64,000 nt of DNA, taken from NCBI GenBank assembly GCA_030693535.1, contig JAUYAL010000026.1, forward strand, positions 130,651-194,650, written 5' to 3'. How positions within the stretch are numbered: position 1 is the stretch's first letter; each line of letters opens with the position of its first letter. The notes below the pieces were generated by a model. That model searched no databases. It was not told the origin of the DNA and was given only the letters and a program-made list of their open reading frames with translations. This DNA comes from Methylotenera sp. GTDB lineage: Bacteria; Pseudomonadota; Gammaproteobacteria; Burkholderiales; Methylophilaceae. Made by a program: the position numbers and the translations under genes. Of the stretch, positions 1-7,349 are shown piece after piece.

Positions 1-1
1 A

Positions 2-346
2 AATGATCTACTCACAGAATTAGATTTGGAAATAAGAGATGTATTTCCGTTAGCCGAAAATCTATTATATGCATTTATTGGTTCGTCTTCATCCATTAAC
101 AGGGAGAGATTGATTGCTATTCTAAATGAACATGGTGTTGACGAAGATAAACAAGAAACGGTTATTAAATTATTACTTTGGTTTGGATTTCTTGGTCTAC
201 TTTGGAGCGATGGAACATTCCGGTACATTTATTCCTTTCACTACAACATGAAAGTACTAGAGGGGGTTCATAATCAAATGATCAAAGCGAAAACAATTAT
301 GTATGTACTCAACCCAGCCTTCACAACTGCTCTGGGGCTAACGTAG
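2..346 (+). CDS. C-terminal fragment of an unrecognised protein (5' end outside window)
   Basis: The frame is open from base 2 and ends at TAG 344-346, so about 114 C-terminal residues are visible and the start lies upstream of the window. A TTG at 26 gives an apparent start but is probably internal. The piece has no catalytic motif. Its pattern (an FIGSSSS turn, a charged helix, an LLWFGFLGL stretch, YSFHYNMKVL, then a VLNPAF-type ending) reminds me of the C-terminal tails of large P-loop ATPases of the Sll1717 type that occur in defence-rich regions, but this rests on memory of the tail only. It ends convergently with the restriction gene and is followed by repeat copy A. The family is a guess; that it is coding is likely from the long open frame. 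Confidence 0.5.
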   Translation, partial: NDLLTELDLEIRDVFPLAENLLYAFIGSSSSINRERLIAILNEHGVDEDKQETVIKLLLWFGFLGLLWSDGTFRYIYSFHYNMKVLEGVHNQMIKAKTIMYVLNPAFTTALGLT

Positions 347-400
347 AGAATCACTTATCTGGAAAAAAGCGTGTTATCAGCTAAAAATTTCGAGTAAAAC

Positions 401-536
401 ATAGCTATTACCCAGTAAATAAAAAAAATTGACAACAGTAACCTGAACAGGTTGTCTAGCACACTAATTGATGGGTACTATATAGACTGAAAAAGCACTT
501 TAGTCTTGTAAAGTATAAGATATGGCACAGCTCAAT
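401..536 (+). repeat. Repeat copy A (diverged ~175 bp hairpin repeat family)
   Basis: This intergenic stretch aligns with the copies at 3466-3642 and 5607-5784 over its 3' three quarters: a block like TAGCTATTACCCAGTAAATA, then a hairpin with arms GACAAC (431-436) and GTTGTC (451-456), then GGGTACTAT, GAAAAAGCACTTTAG and a CTCAATA ending. It is the most diverged of the three. It sits between two convergent gene ends, so it may act as a terminator, but no T-run follows the stem. Confidence 0.55.
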
Positions 537-546
537 ACTCACTCAA

Positions 547-1749
547 CTAATTTTTTAGGGAATAAACCTTAGGTTCAGGGAATAAGAGTGACAAATCGCG
601 CTTGTTAATCTTAAACAGAGGCCCTTTTTCCGAAACGGTTGGCTTAACCCCACCCTTACGTTTTATAAGGTGATCCATAGTAATCATGCCAGATTGAATC
701 ATTGGTAAAAGCTGACTTACAAGTGGACGTTTGGTGTGTGTAACAGAAATTAAATCAAAATACTCCACGCCATCAATGGTGGTGCTCTTAGCTTGAATCC
801 AAAATGTTTCGGCATGTTTTTCAACTAATCGCTCACGTAGCATTTTCCCTGGCCAAATGGCTACATTTTTGCTATGTCTATCTTTCTCAATAAGCTGATC
901 AGTAGATTCATCATAGAAAAACTGCAACCCTTGAGGGTTCATTCTTAGTGTTGAAATAGTGCAATACAGTTTGAAATCATCACCTCGTATGTATCCATAT
1001 TTGTCTAGAATATCAGCACTACTTTTACAGGGGCTAATGCTCCACTCAGCGACTTGAGCAAACAAATTACTGCGGTTTTTACGACCTCGATCACTCTTTA
1101 GTTCAATGCCCTTATAGTCAGGTTGCTTGCTACTATTGGCAGTAATGTTCAAGGCAAGCTCAACAGCCATACCTACAGCGGTATCTCCAACAACAGCAAC
1201 CTTTATTGGCGCCCTAGCAATCTCTCTAAGTTTTTGAAGTAGCTCATCAGCAATGCTGTTTTTACTACCTACATATTGTGCAATGAACGTGATAGCAGCA
1301 TTATCAGCAGCAAGACTTTCAAGATCTATCTCGGTAAAATTAAATAAATACAATTCACCATTAAATATAACAATAGCAATTTGGTCGGACGGATTAGCAA
1401 AACCATTAAGGTTGCTAAACCACATTCGAGGATCACCTTTCTTGGTTTTGGGGCGGTAAAGACTTACTTTAGTTAGATTAACCGAATCAGGTGTTACAAA
1501 GTGGGCTCTTTTAATTTCTTTATGTTCGTCGCCTTGACCTTGATAGTCAAAAGAATGAAATTTTTCAGATTCAAAATGACTTCTGACGGGACGAGTAGCA
1601 TCAAGAATTGATTTTTTCAGCCCCGTGGTTGTTGGCTCAAACATTGAGAATTCAACGCCAATAGCAACAAGGTAGGCCTTATTCTTCTCTATTCTAGTTT
1701 CCATCTCATCATGTAAATCATTAGGCGTTGGCATGTGTAAATTTAACAT
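547..1749 (-). CDS. MvaI/BcnI-like type II restriction endonuclease
   Basis: A 400-residue protein encoded divergently from a C5-cytosine methyltransferase, the standard layout of a type II restriction-modification pair. The core PDYKGIELKS at residues 210-219 (D211, E216, K218) is the metal-binding D-x4-E-x-K motif expected of the MvaI/BcnI family (PD-(D/E)XK fold). Family members are monomeric enzymes that cut CCWGG or CCSGG-type sites; the exact target here cannot be read from the sequence. An N-terminal TTGLKKSILDATRP segment and a C-terminal KGPLFKINKRDLSLLFP segment are also typical. The start at 1749 is preceded by no good ribosome-binding site; an ATG at residue 6 (1734) is an alternative. 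A 23 bp palindrome begins two bases upstream of the start, which suggests repression of the nuclease gene. Family call fairly sure, specificity unknown. Confidence 0.85.
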   Translation of the reverse strand: MLNLHMPTPNDLHDEMETRIEKNKAYLVAIGVEFSMFEPTTTGLKKSILDATRPVRSHFESEKFHSFDYQGQGDEHKEIKRAHFVTPDSVNLTKVSLYRPKTKKGDPRMWFSNLNGFANPSDQIAIVIFNGELYLFNFTEIDLESLAADNAAITFIAQYVGSKNSIADELLQKLREIARAPIKVAVVGDTAVGMAVELALNITANSSKQPDYKGIELKSDRGRKNRSNLFAQVAEWSISPCKSSADILDKYGYIRGDDFKLYCTISTLRMNPQGLQFFYDESTDQLIEKDRHSKNVAIWPGKMLRERLVEKHAETFWIQAKSTTIDGVEYFDLISVTHTKRPLVSQLLPMIQSGMITMDHLIKRKGGVKPTVSEKGPLFKINKRDLSLLFPEPKVYSLKN

Positions 1750-1750
1750 A

Positions 1751-1773
1751 CATAGCTGTTAATTACAGCTATG
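1751..1773. promoter_or_regulatory. Palindrome abutting the restriction gene start (operator candidate)
   Basis: CATAGCTGT (1751-1759) and ACAGCTATG (1765-1773) form a perfect 9 bp inverted repeat with a 5 bp spacer. It begins just upstream of the endonuclease ATG (complement of 1747-1749), so a bound protein, or an RNA hairpin in the leader, would block expression of the nuclease. No separate controller (C) gene is seen. Confidence 0.5.
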
Positions 1774-1801
1774 CTTATGGTCGCGCTAAACAACGTACAC
1801 T

Positions 1802-1818
1802 AAAAGTCCTGGACTTTT
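1802..1818. promoter_or_regulatory. Palindrome with a central CCTGG in the R-M intergenic region
   Basis: AAAAGTCC-T-GGACTTTT is a perfect palindrome apart from the central base and contains CCTGG at 1808-1812. CCWGG is the MvaI target, so this may be a cognate site placed between the divergent promoters, where methylation could tune transcription. The link to the enzyme's specificity is inference. Confidence 0.45.
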
Positions 1819-1873
1819 GCGCTTGTGTGATCTAAAATAATGACTATTAAACTTGCCTATATAAAGACTATTA

Positions 1874-3448
1874 GTGAATTACATTGAATTATTTGCAGGC
1901 TGTGGTGGTTTATCACTAGGCCTAAAATCAGTTGGTTTTGACCTTGTTATGGCAAATGAACTGTCTCCAATGGCAGCAGAGTCATATGCATTCAATTTTT
2001 TCAATGAAGATCTACAAAGCCAAGCAGAGTCTAAATCACCTAAACTCAAAAAAACTTTGTGGTTAAGCAGTCAATTCGAATTGTCTGAACTTAAGCAGCG
2101 TTTACGTGAAAACCCAAAAGCATACCCAGAATTGGGAAAAGGCAAGACAGACATAGCCGCCGACGGTTCAAACCTTAAAGGTAGCCTTGTTGTGGGTAGT
2201 ATTGTGGATCTTAACTTCTGGCTACAACAGAAACCAGAAGTGACTGCAGAACTTAAAGGTGGATTTGGAAAGGGTGGCGTTGACTTAGTTTCAGGAGGGC
2301 CTCCATGCCAAAGCTTCAGTATGGCTGGACTTAGAAAGCAAGACTGCGAAAAAAACTCACTGCCATGGGAATTTGTTAAGTTTGCTCAAACCGTTCAACC
2401 CAAACTTGTCGTACTTGAAAATGTTACAGGAATTCTCAGACCGTTCAGAGACGAGCAAGAAAATTGCTATTACGCATGGTTCGAGTTAGCAAAAGCATTT
2501 TCGGGGATTGGATACGTGCCACTTTGCTTGCACGTCAATGCAAAGCTAGCTGGCGTACCACAAAATAGACCACGGTTTATATTGATAGGAGTCAGGAAAG
2601 ATTTTTTCGACACCCTATCAAAAACCTTTAACGAGGCTGAAATCACACTTTTTTCCCAGCCCTTAGAATTCTTCAATCGCACCAGCCACAACGAAGAAAT
2701 TGAGATTGAGGCTCTATGTTATCGTGATGTTTCTAAGCCATCTGATCTCAGTCTATTTAAAAGCTCATTCTTAAAATCACTTGTGGTAAGTCATGACAAG
2801 CTAGCTACTGTAAGTGAAGCAATTGACGATTTAAGAGAATCTAGTGATTCCAACGGTCTGTTTCCAGCCAAACTTTTAAGTACGTTTAACAAGATTTTGC
2901 CAAAACGTGAAATGAAAAACCATGACCATCGTAGCAACGGATTGCTAGTCCGCCGCCGCTTCCGTATATATCAAGTTTTACAGCTAGTAGACACTGCCAC
3001 ACAAAGAAGTGTGCAAAAGGTTCTAAAAGGCGAGTCTGATGAAATTAGCGAAGCAGAATGGGCTAAGTTGGCCGTGTTTGATTACTTAAACGAGGCTGGA
3101 AAATTTACTATTTTTAAAAATAAAAAAGATTTTCTAATATTTTTAAAACAACACCCGACAAAAAAACAAACTCAGAAAGCATTATTGCCTAACCAGCCAG
3201 CTCCAGCAGCTCTTTCTATTCCAGACGATGCTTGTCACTATCATCACGATGAGTTGCGTACGCTAACAGTTAGAGAAATGGCTCGAATACAATCCTTCCC
3301 AGACAATTTTGAATTTCGCTCGAAAGTCACAACCGGTGGCAAGATGAGATCCTTTGAAGTCCCTCAATATACTCAAGTTGGTAATGCAGTGCCACCATTG
3401 TTAGGTCGTGGATTGGCCCTTGCTATAGCAGAATTGCTAAGGCGCTAA
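1874..3448 (+). CDS. dcm: DNA (cytosine-5-)-methyltransferase
   Basis: A 524-residue C5-methyltransferase that methylates cytosine within the target of its partner nuclease, protecting host DNA. The ordered motifs are clear: motif I IELFAGCGGLSLGL at 4-16 (AdoMet binding), motif IV GGPPCQSFSM at 141-150 with catalytic C145, motif VI ENV at 182-184, motif VIII PQNRPRFILIG at 229-239, then a variable target-recognition region, motif IX LTVREMARIQSFPD and motif X QVGNAVPPLLGRGLA near the C terminus. The start is GTG at 1874, right before motif I; there is no N-terminal HTH extension of the M.EcoRII/M.SsoII kind. The spacing between motifs I and IV is larger than in small family members. It is transcribed divergently from the MvaI/BcnI-like gene over a 124 bp gap. 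The gene symbol is generic. Confidence 0.93.
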   Translation: MNYIELFAGCGGLSLGLKSVGFDLVMANELSPMAAESYAFNFFNEDLQSQAESKSPKLKKTLWLSSQFELSELKQRLRENPKAYPELGKGKTDIAADGSNLKGSLVVGSIVDLNFWLQQKPEVTAELKGGFGKGGVDLVSGGPPCQSFSMAGLRKQDCEKNSLPWEFVKFAQTVQPKLVVLENVTGILRPFRDEQENCYYAWFELAKAFSGIGYVPLCLHVNAKLAGVPQNRPRFILIGVRKDFFDTLSKTFNEAEITLFSQPLEFFNRTSHNEEIEIEALCYRDVSKPSDLSLFKSSFLKSLVVSHDKLATVSEAIDDLRESSDSNGLFPAKLLSTFNKILPKREMKNHDHRSNGLLVRRRFRIYQVLQLVDTATQRSVQKVLKGESDEISEAEWAKLAVFDYLNEAGKFTIFKNKKDFLIFLKQHPTKKQTQKALLPNQPAPAALSIPDDACHYHHDELRTLTVREMARIQSFPDNFEFRSKVTTGGKMRSFEVPQYTQVGNAVPPLLGRGLALAIAELLRR

Positions 3449-3465
3449 CAGACACACCATTCGTT

Positions 3466-3642
3466 GACCTACACCCGTAGGTTTGTAACACAAGCATATT
3501 CTCCAGCATAGTCACTATCCAGCAAATAAGAAAACAGGGCAACGGTTAAGTGTTTTGTTGCCCTGAGGTCAATAAGGATGGATACTATCAATAATGGAAA
3601 AGACTTTAGCTTTAAAAAGCTACGGTATAGCTAAAGAACAAT
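3466..3642 (+). repeat. Repeat copy B (~177 bp hairpin repeat)
   Basis: It aligns end to end with copy C (5607-5784), starting GACCTACACCCG and ending AAAGAACAAT, at roughly three quarters identity by eye. In the middle is a perfect hairpin, CAGGGCAAC (3535-3543) with GTTGCCCTG (3557-3565). It lies between the convergent 3' ends of the methyltransferase and the flavoprotein gene. Confidence 0.75.
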
Positions 3643-3651
3643 AAGTTTGAG

Positions 3652-5112
3652 TTAGTTATCGAAATAAAATGGCATGGGTATACGAGCCATATTTACTCTT
3701 GTTGCTTTATATTTCTTTGACAACCCGACTAACTTGGATGCCGGGGCATGATCCGAGTCAACGCCAAACCTAACGATTAAATCGGTAAAAGACTTTTGTA
3801 TTGAAGTGCCATTAACATTATCAAGGACATCTATACAATGAAAGCCGAGTTTATTTTTCATTAAAGATTTATTAGAGTCAATAGTGTGACCAAAGTGAAC
3901 AATGGCTACTCTCTTACCCTCAAATGCATCCGGTGAATGCGCAATAGACTCATTGATTAGATGAACTAAAAATCTATTAAGTAAATAAGCTTTCCCAAAA
4001 AAATTCTCTCTGACAAATAAATGAACTGAGTCAATGAAACTAGTGTGAGCATTTATTTCCCCACGCATTCCCTGAGAGACTCTACGACGAACGAATTGAT
4101 TTTTAGCTAACTCTATTGCAACATTTCGGCAATGCCCATCCAATTCTTCAAAAACTTCATTGCTGGCAGTCCAAGTAGCATTTAACCTAGAGTTTTGTTC
4201 CAATGATAATAAGTAATCGTGTTCTTTATTAATTAAGGGTAGCACCCGATGATCCGCATTGAGGAAATCAATAAACTGCAGCGGATGGTCGAATGTAGTA
4301 GCTGCCCTCAAAAAGTCTTGAAGTGCCCCATCACCACCACCGAGTATTGCTATACTTTGCTGTGTTTTTAGGCTCAATCGATCAGGCTTCCAAAAACTTA
4401 CCCCCTCATAATCCCCATGTGTAAATTTTTCATTGCCCATGCTCGCAGCTAGAATAATAAACTTTGGATCTACCGAAAAATTAACTAGCCGCTTACTCAG
4501 CCAGTTAGTCCCGCTAACACGATGGACAAAAGGTTTAGATTTTTGAATTACAAATGATTTAACAAGTTTTTTGGCAAGCCCGGAATTGACACTGGTGATT
4601 AGCTGAGGAGCCTTAGTTTTAGGGTTCCATTTAACTAGAGTATCATTTAACCATAACCTCTGGTTGTTAGCGAAGTCCACTGCATTTATAGGCTTATCGC
4701 TTTTCCAGTTCATTGATCTAGCTGAGAGGGAAGTCCATCTAGGCCAACCAGAAGGTGGGTAATTCTGCGGTGTATGAAAATTAGCAGGCCACTCATACAT
4801 GTAGGGACCTATAAATCTATGCTTTGATACAGCTTGTAAAGAAAAAGGTTCATCATTTGTCTCAATAATAGTGACGATCACACCAGCATTAGCAGCAGCA
4901 ATTGCAGCGGCTATACCAGCAACACCAGCTCCAACAATAAGAATCTCAGGGTTTTTCTGTTTTAGAGCCACAATATCGCGAACCAACAAATTTGCACGGA
5001 CAATCTGATCCCTAATGCTTACATGTACTAAACCTGTCGAAATGTCAAAGACGTTAGCCGCACATTTGAGACTTAGCATCGAAAGAGTATTGTATGTTTG
5101 TACTTTATCCAT
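3652..5112 (-). CDS. FAD/NAD(P)-binding flavoprotein oxidoreductase of unknown role
   Basis: A 486-residue soluble protein. Residues 57-66 (ILIVGAGVAG) followed by an alanine-rich helix and an acidic strand end (TIIET) form a classic FAD-binding Rossmann motif; a second glycine motif (AILGGGDGA, about 255-263) looks like an NAD(P)-binding site placed as in two-dinucleotide-domain oxidoreductases. Between them is a distinctive YEWPANFHTPQNYPP segment. No redox-active CxxC is seen. The first ~50 residues form a separate helical extension. The ATG follows the stop of the upstream HTH/GD-rich gene with no spacer (TAGATG), so the two are translationally coupled and almost certainly act together. 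Beside an R-M system and between two copies of the same repeat, a defence or stress role is plausible. I do not recognise the subfamily or substrate. Confidence 0.7.
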   Translation of the reverse strand: MDKVQTYNTLSMLSLKCAANVFDISTGLVHVSIRDQIVRANLLVRDIVALKQKNPEILIVGAGVAGIAAAIAAANAGVIVTIIETNDEPFSLQAVSKHRFIGPYMYEWPANFHTPQNYPPSGWPRWTSLSARSMNWKSDKPINAVDFANNQRLWLNDTLVKWNPKTKAPQLITSVNSGLAKKLVKSFVIQKSKPFVHRVSGTNWLSKRLVNFSVDPKFIILAASMGNEKFTHGDYEGVSFWKPDRLSLKTQQSIAILGGGDGALQDFLRAATTFDHPLQFIDFLNADHRVLPLINKEHDYLLSLEQNSRLNATWTASNEVFEELDGHCRNVAIELAKNQFVRRRVSQGMRGEINAHTSFIDSVHLFVRENFFGKAYLLNRFLVHLINESIAHSPDAFEGKRVAIVHFGHTIDSNKSLMKNKLGFHCIDVLDNVNGTSIQKSFTDLIVRFGVDSDHAPASKLVGLSKKYKATRVNMARIPMPFYFDN

Positions 5113-5523
5113 CTAAAATATCCTTAGAGAGCGTGTTAGCACTTCTTCGAAATCATCATCGGTGTAAGAAAAGAGAATGGGATGTGACAGAACTTGCCTC
5201 AGTCCGTCGCTAGTGTCGCCATCGTCGTTACCATCGCCACCATCGTTACCATCGCCACCATCGCCACCATCGCCACCATTGTCACCACCGTCAGTGTAGA
5301 AAGGTATCTCGACAAACTCAGCAAGTTTTACTCCAACACCGATGGCGGTCCCATAAGAATCTGGAATTCCAGCGGCTTGGGCAATTTTCCTCATGGAAAC
5401 CCCAGATTCATTAATAGCAGAGGCATACTTCAAGCCGAATAGATGAATCATTGTGGACTTAGAGCCCTTTGGGGAGCTAAGATACATTCTTTTGAGTATA
5501 TCAGCCAGACATTCCTTGTTCAT
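5113..5523 (-). CDS. HTH-like small protein with Gly/Asp-rich tract
   Basis: A 136-residue protein. Residues 1-70 (ADILKRMYLSSPKGSKSTMI, then FGLKYASAINESGVSMRKIAQAAG) look like a small helical, HTH-like domain with a conserved-looking LKRMY...PKG...MIHLFG core. Residues ~78-104 are an almost pure Gly/Asp tract with a few Asn, followed by a ~30-residue acidic C-terminal segment ending in RSLRIF. The tract is made of repeated GGT/GAC-type codons. No signal peptide or membrane segment is present. It is the first gene of a two-gene unit with the flavoprotein, whose ATG directly follows this stop. It could be a sensor or adaptor for the oxidoreductase, with the acidic tract acting as linker or metal-binding segment; that is inference. 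Confidence 0.6.
   Translation of the reverse strand: MNKECLADILKRMYLSSPKGSKSTMIHLFGLKYASAINESGVSMRKIAQAAGIPDSYGTAIGVGVKLAEFVEIPFYTDGGDNGGDGGDGGDGNDGGDGNDDGDTSDGLRQVLSHPILFSYTDDDFEEVLTRSLRIF
5215..5294. repeat. In-frame GCCACCATC-type tandem repeat encoding the Gly/Asp tract
   Basis: Imperfect 9 bp units (ATCGCCACC / ATCGTTACC on the plus strand) are tandemly arrayed for about 80 bp. The unit length is a multiple of three, so copy-number change would lengthen or shorten the Gly/Asp tract of the minus-strand protein without a frameshift. Confidence 0.7.
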
Positions 5524-5606
5524 TTTAGATCCAAATTTTTATGTATTTTTGCCTGAGCTCTATCCAGACTTCACGGATCATTCTAGCACTTTGGAATAGT
5601 ATATCT

Positions 5607-5784
5607 GACCTACACCCGGATGTTCATAACACAAGTAGATTCTACACTGTAGCAACTATCCAGAAAATAGGTAAACAGGGACAACAATTACCCGAAACCG
5701 TTGCCCTGTGGTCAATATAAATAGATACTCTCCATAATGGAAAAGGCTTTAGCTCTGAAATGCTACGATAAAGCAAAGAACAAT
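5607..5784 (+). repeat. Repeat copy C (~178 bp hairpin repeat)
   Basis: It matches copy B from GACCTACACCCG to AAAGAACAAT. The central hairpin is CAGGGaCAAC (5676-5685, one bulged A) with GTTGCCCTG (5700-5708). Unlike A and B it lies upstream of a gene 5' end (the HTH/GD gene starts at 5523), so a pure terminator role does not explain all three copies. Confidence 0.75.
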
Positions 5785-5810
5785 CTTTAATAAAAGTTTT
5801 CCATCAGTGA

Positions 5811-6151
5811 GCACCGTTCAGGTGCAATTGCCTTGGGGGAGCCGAAGCAAAAATGAAGGAGCGCACGCGACTGAAAGTGAGCCCAAGCGAACGGTTTGCT
5901 TTGGGGGCAAAGCCCCGCCCCAAGTGAAACGCGGGAACCCCGTAAAATTTATGGCGCAAGCCACCCGACAGGGCAAGGAGAAATTCGCGTGAGCGACATT
6001 CGACGAAGTAAGATTTTAGGGGGTTCCCGCGCTTCGCGGGGGCGCCCGAGACGAAGTCGCTGGAACGAAGTGTAAGGCAAGTAAAACATTTTCATGAGCG
6101 GCAGCGAAAGCTCACCTTTACCCTACGTCCAGTAGGGGCGCGCTTTGCGCG
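5811..6151. other. GC-rich, hairpin-dense non-coding element
   Basis: This ~340 bp stretch is clearly richer in G+C than its neighbours and packed with short perfect hairpins: GCACC/GGTGC (5811-5825), GCTTTG/CAAAGC (5898-5913, alternative GGGGC/GCCCC 5904-5916), CCCGC/GCGGG (6026-6040), CCCTAC/GTAGGG (6121-6137) and CGCGC/GCGCG (6139-6151). A long-range inverted repeat GCGGGAACCCCgTAAAAT (5931-5948) with ATTTTAgGGGGTTCCCGC (6013-6030) pairs 17 of 18 bases across 64 nt. RACGAAGT recurs at 6002, 6050 and 6064. A 61-codon frame over it looks non-coding. It could be a structured RNA, an origin or a transfer origin; none of these can be shown here. Confidence 0.6.
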
Positions 6152-6198
6152 GGTGAGGGGTGAATATGTTTTAGGCGCAGGCGGTGATTTTCGCCGAA

Positions 6199-6240
6199 GA
6201 GTTGTTAATATATAAATATCAGTTTGTATATTAACAACTC
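6199..6240. repeat. Perfect 14 bp AT-rich inverted repeat
   Basis: GAGTTGTTAATATA (6199-6212) and TATATTAACAACTC (6227-6240) are perfect arms around a 14 nt loop. It sits at the right edge of the GC-rich element and downstream of the minus-strand gene ending at 6288; an operator-like or replication-related site fits as well as a terminator. Confidence 0.55.
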
Positions 6241-6260
6241 AAAATAGCTTCTTAATACAA

Positions 6261-6299
6261 ATAAAAACCTAACTTGTTAATGCACACTCAAACGTTAGG
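6261..6299 (-). terminator. Probable terminator overlapping the stop of the winged-helix gene
   Basis: Read on the minus strand, CCTAAC (complement of 6294-6299) pairs with GTTAGG (complement of 6268-6273) and is followed directly by TTTTTATTTG. The short stem and 20 nt loop make it a weak intrinsic terminator. Confidence 0.4.
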
Positions 6300-7193
6300 G
6301 ACGGTGTACACATTGCGTACAACATCATAGTCAACTACACCATAATTTTTGATGTGCATACGAAAAATAATAAGTTCAATCTTATTTACTCCTAGCTGAC
6401 TCATTTTTGCCAAGGCTGCACTAATGACATTTAGCTCATGATTAATTTTTTTTCGCTTGCCTGACTTTGTAATTTCGCACTCATCTGGATTGATAGCAAA
6501 GGCAATTTTATCGGGCTGCACACCTCCGAAACTGTGCATTGCAACTCCGTTAATTTTATTTGTTTGAATTAAATTGAGAATCATGTTGTTTGTATTTAAT
6601 TCTCCATTTTTACGTGATTTCTCGATCTCAAAACCTAACGTTTCAATCTCTCCTTCAACTATTAAATCTGGATAACGAACTTCATCCAAAAAATTAAATA
6701 ACTTTCTGTTGCTACTTCCACCTAATCTTCTTAACTCAACTTCCGTCCAAAATTTTGGATTGTATCCCCTCGAATGTATATTCTCATCATTGGCAAATAG
6801 CACACACAGACCATGACTGTAAAGATCATGTTTCCAACATGCGGGTGGTATCCAGGTTTCAAGATCATAATCATCACCATCCATTGGCATAATGGAATGT
6901 ATTTTTAGAATAGCTCGTTTAACTTTTGGAAACCCATTTTCACGAACTATTTTTGCCCCTTTTTCTTTGAGAACAACTGCAGTACCAGCATGGCATGGTA
7001 ATTTCTGAATGAATACCAAATCCTTGTCGATTAATTTTTTAACTAAATTCTGCGCATACTGATAAGAATGTGCTCGATCTTTGTCGAACCAAAGAAACAG
7101 CGCAATTTCTTGAAGTCGTAGCCATCCAAAGCGACCTACAAGTATTAAGCACTTAAGCTCTTGATCAAGACCAATTTGAACATTTCTAGACAT
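6288..7193 (-). CDS. Winged-helix protein with nuclease-like C-terminal half (Replic_Relax-like)
   Basis: A 301-residue protein. Residues ~8-80 (ELKCLILVGRFGWLRLQEIA onwards, AQNLVKKLIDKDLVFIQKLP) have the layout of a winged helix that opens replication-relaxation family proteins. Around residues 165-200, DEVRYPDLIVEG then LGFEIEKSRKN gives a D...E-x-E-K pattern on consecutive strands, resembling a degenerate PD-(D/E)XK fold; the C-terminal third is Lys-rich with FAINPDE and IIFRMHI strands. Such proteins are usually found on plasmids and integrative elements, where they assist replication or mobilisation. It lies downstream of the HTH gene on the same strand (156 bp gap) and next to the hairpin-dense element. 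The family call is tentative. Confidence 0.55.
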   Translation of the reverse strand: MSRNVQIGLDQELKCLILVGRFGWLRLQEIALFLWFDKDRAHSYQYAQNLVKKLIDKDLVFIQKLPCHAGTAVVLKEKGAKIVRENGFPKVKRAILKIHSIMPMDGDDYDLETWIPPACWKHDLYSHGLCVLFANDENIHSRGYNPKFWTEVELRRLGGSSNRKLFNFLDEVRYPDLIVEGEIETLGFEIEKSRKNGELNTNNMILNLIQTNKINGVAMHSFGGVQPDKIAFAINPDECEITKSGKRKKINHELNVISAALAKMSQLGVNKIELIIFRMHIKNYGVVDYDVVRNVYTVPNV

Positions 7194-7349
7194 TTGTTTC
7201 CCCTAATGTACGTACTAAATAAACTTCACTACCATCAACAACTACCGCGTCGCGCTTACACGCTCCTTGCTTACTCAGTTTTTTCGTTTTTTGCTGCGCA
7301 AAAAGCCTTAAAAACTCGAGCTAAGAAAGTTACCTTGAATATTAGATAA

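Noticed and set aside
401..5784. Integron attC sites as an explanation for repeats A, B and C
   Set aside because: No RYYYAAC/GTTRRRY terminal pair and no integron integrase are present.
5807..5992. 61-codon frame over the GC-rich element
   Set aside because: Its composition follows the hairpins, it starts with GTG without a ribosome-binding site, and it has no recognisable domain; the DNA is better explained as structured non-coding.
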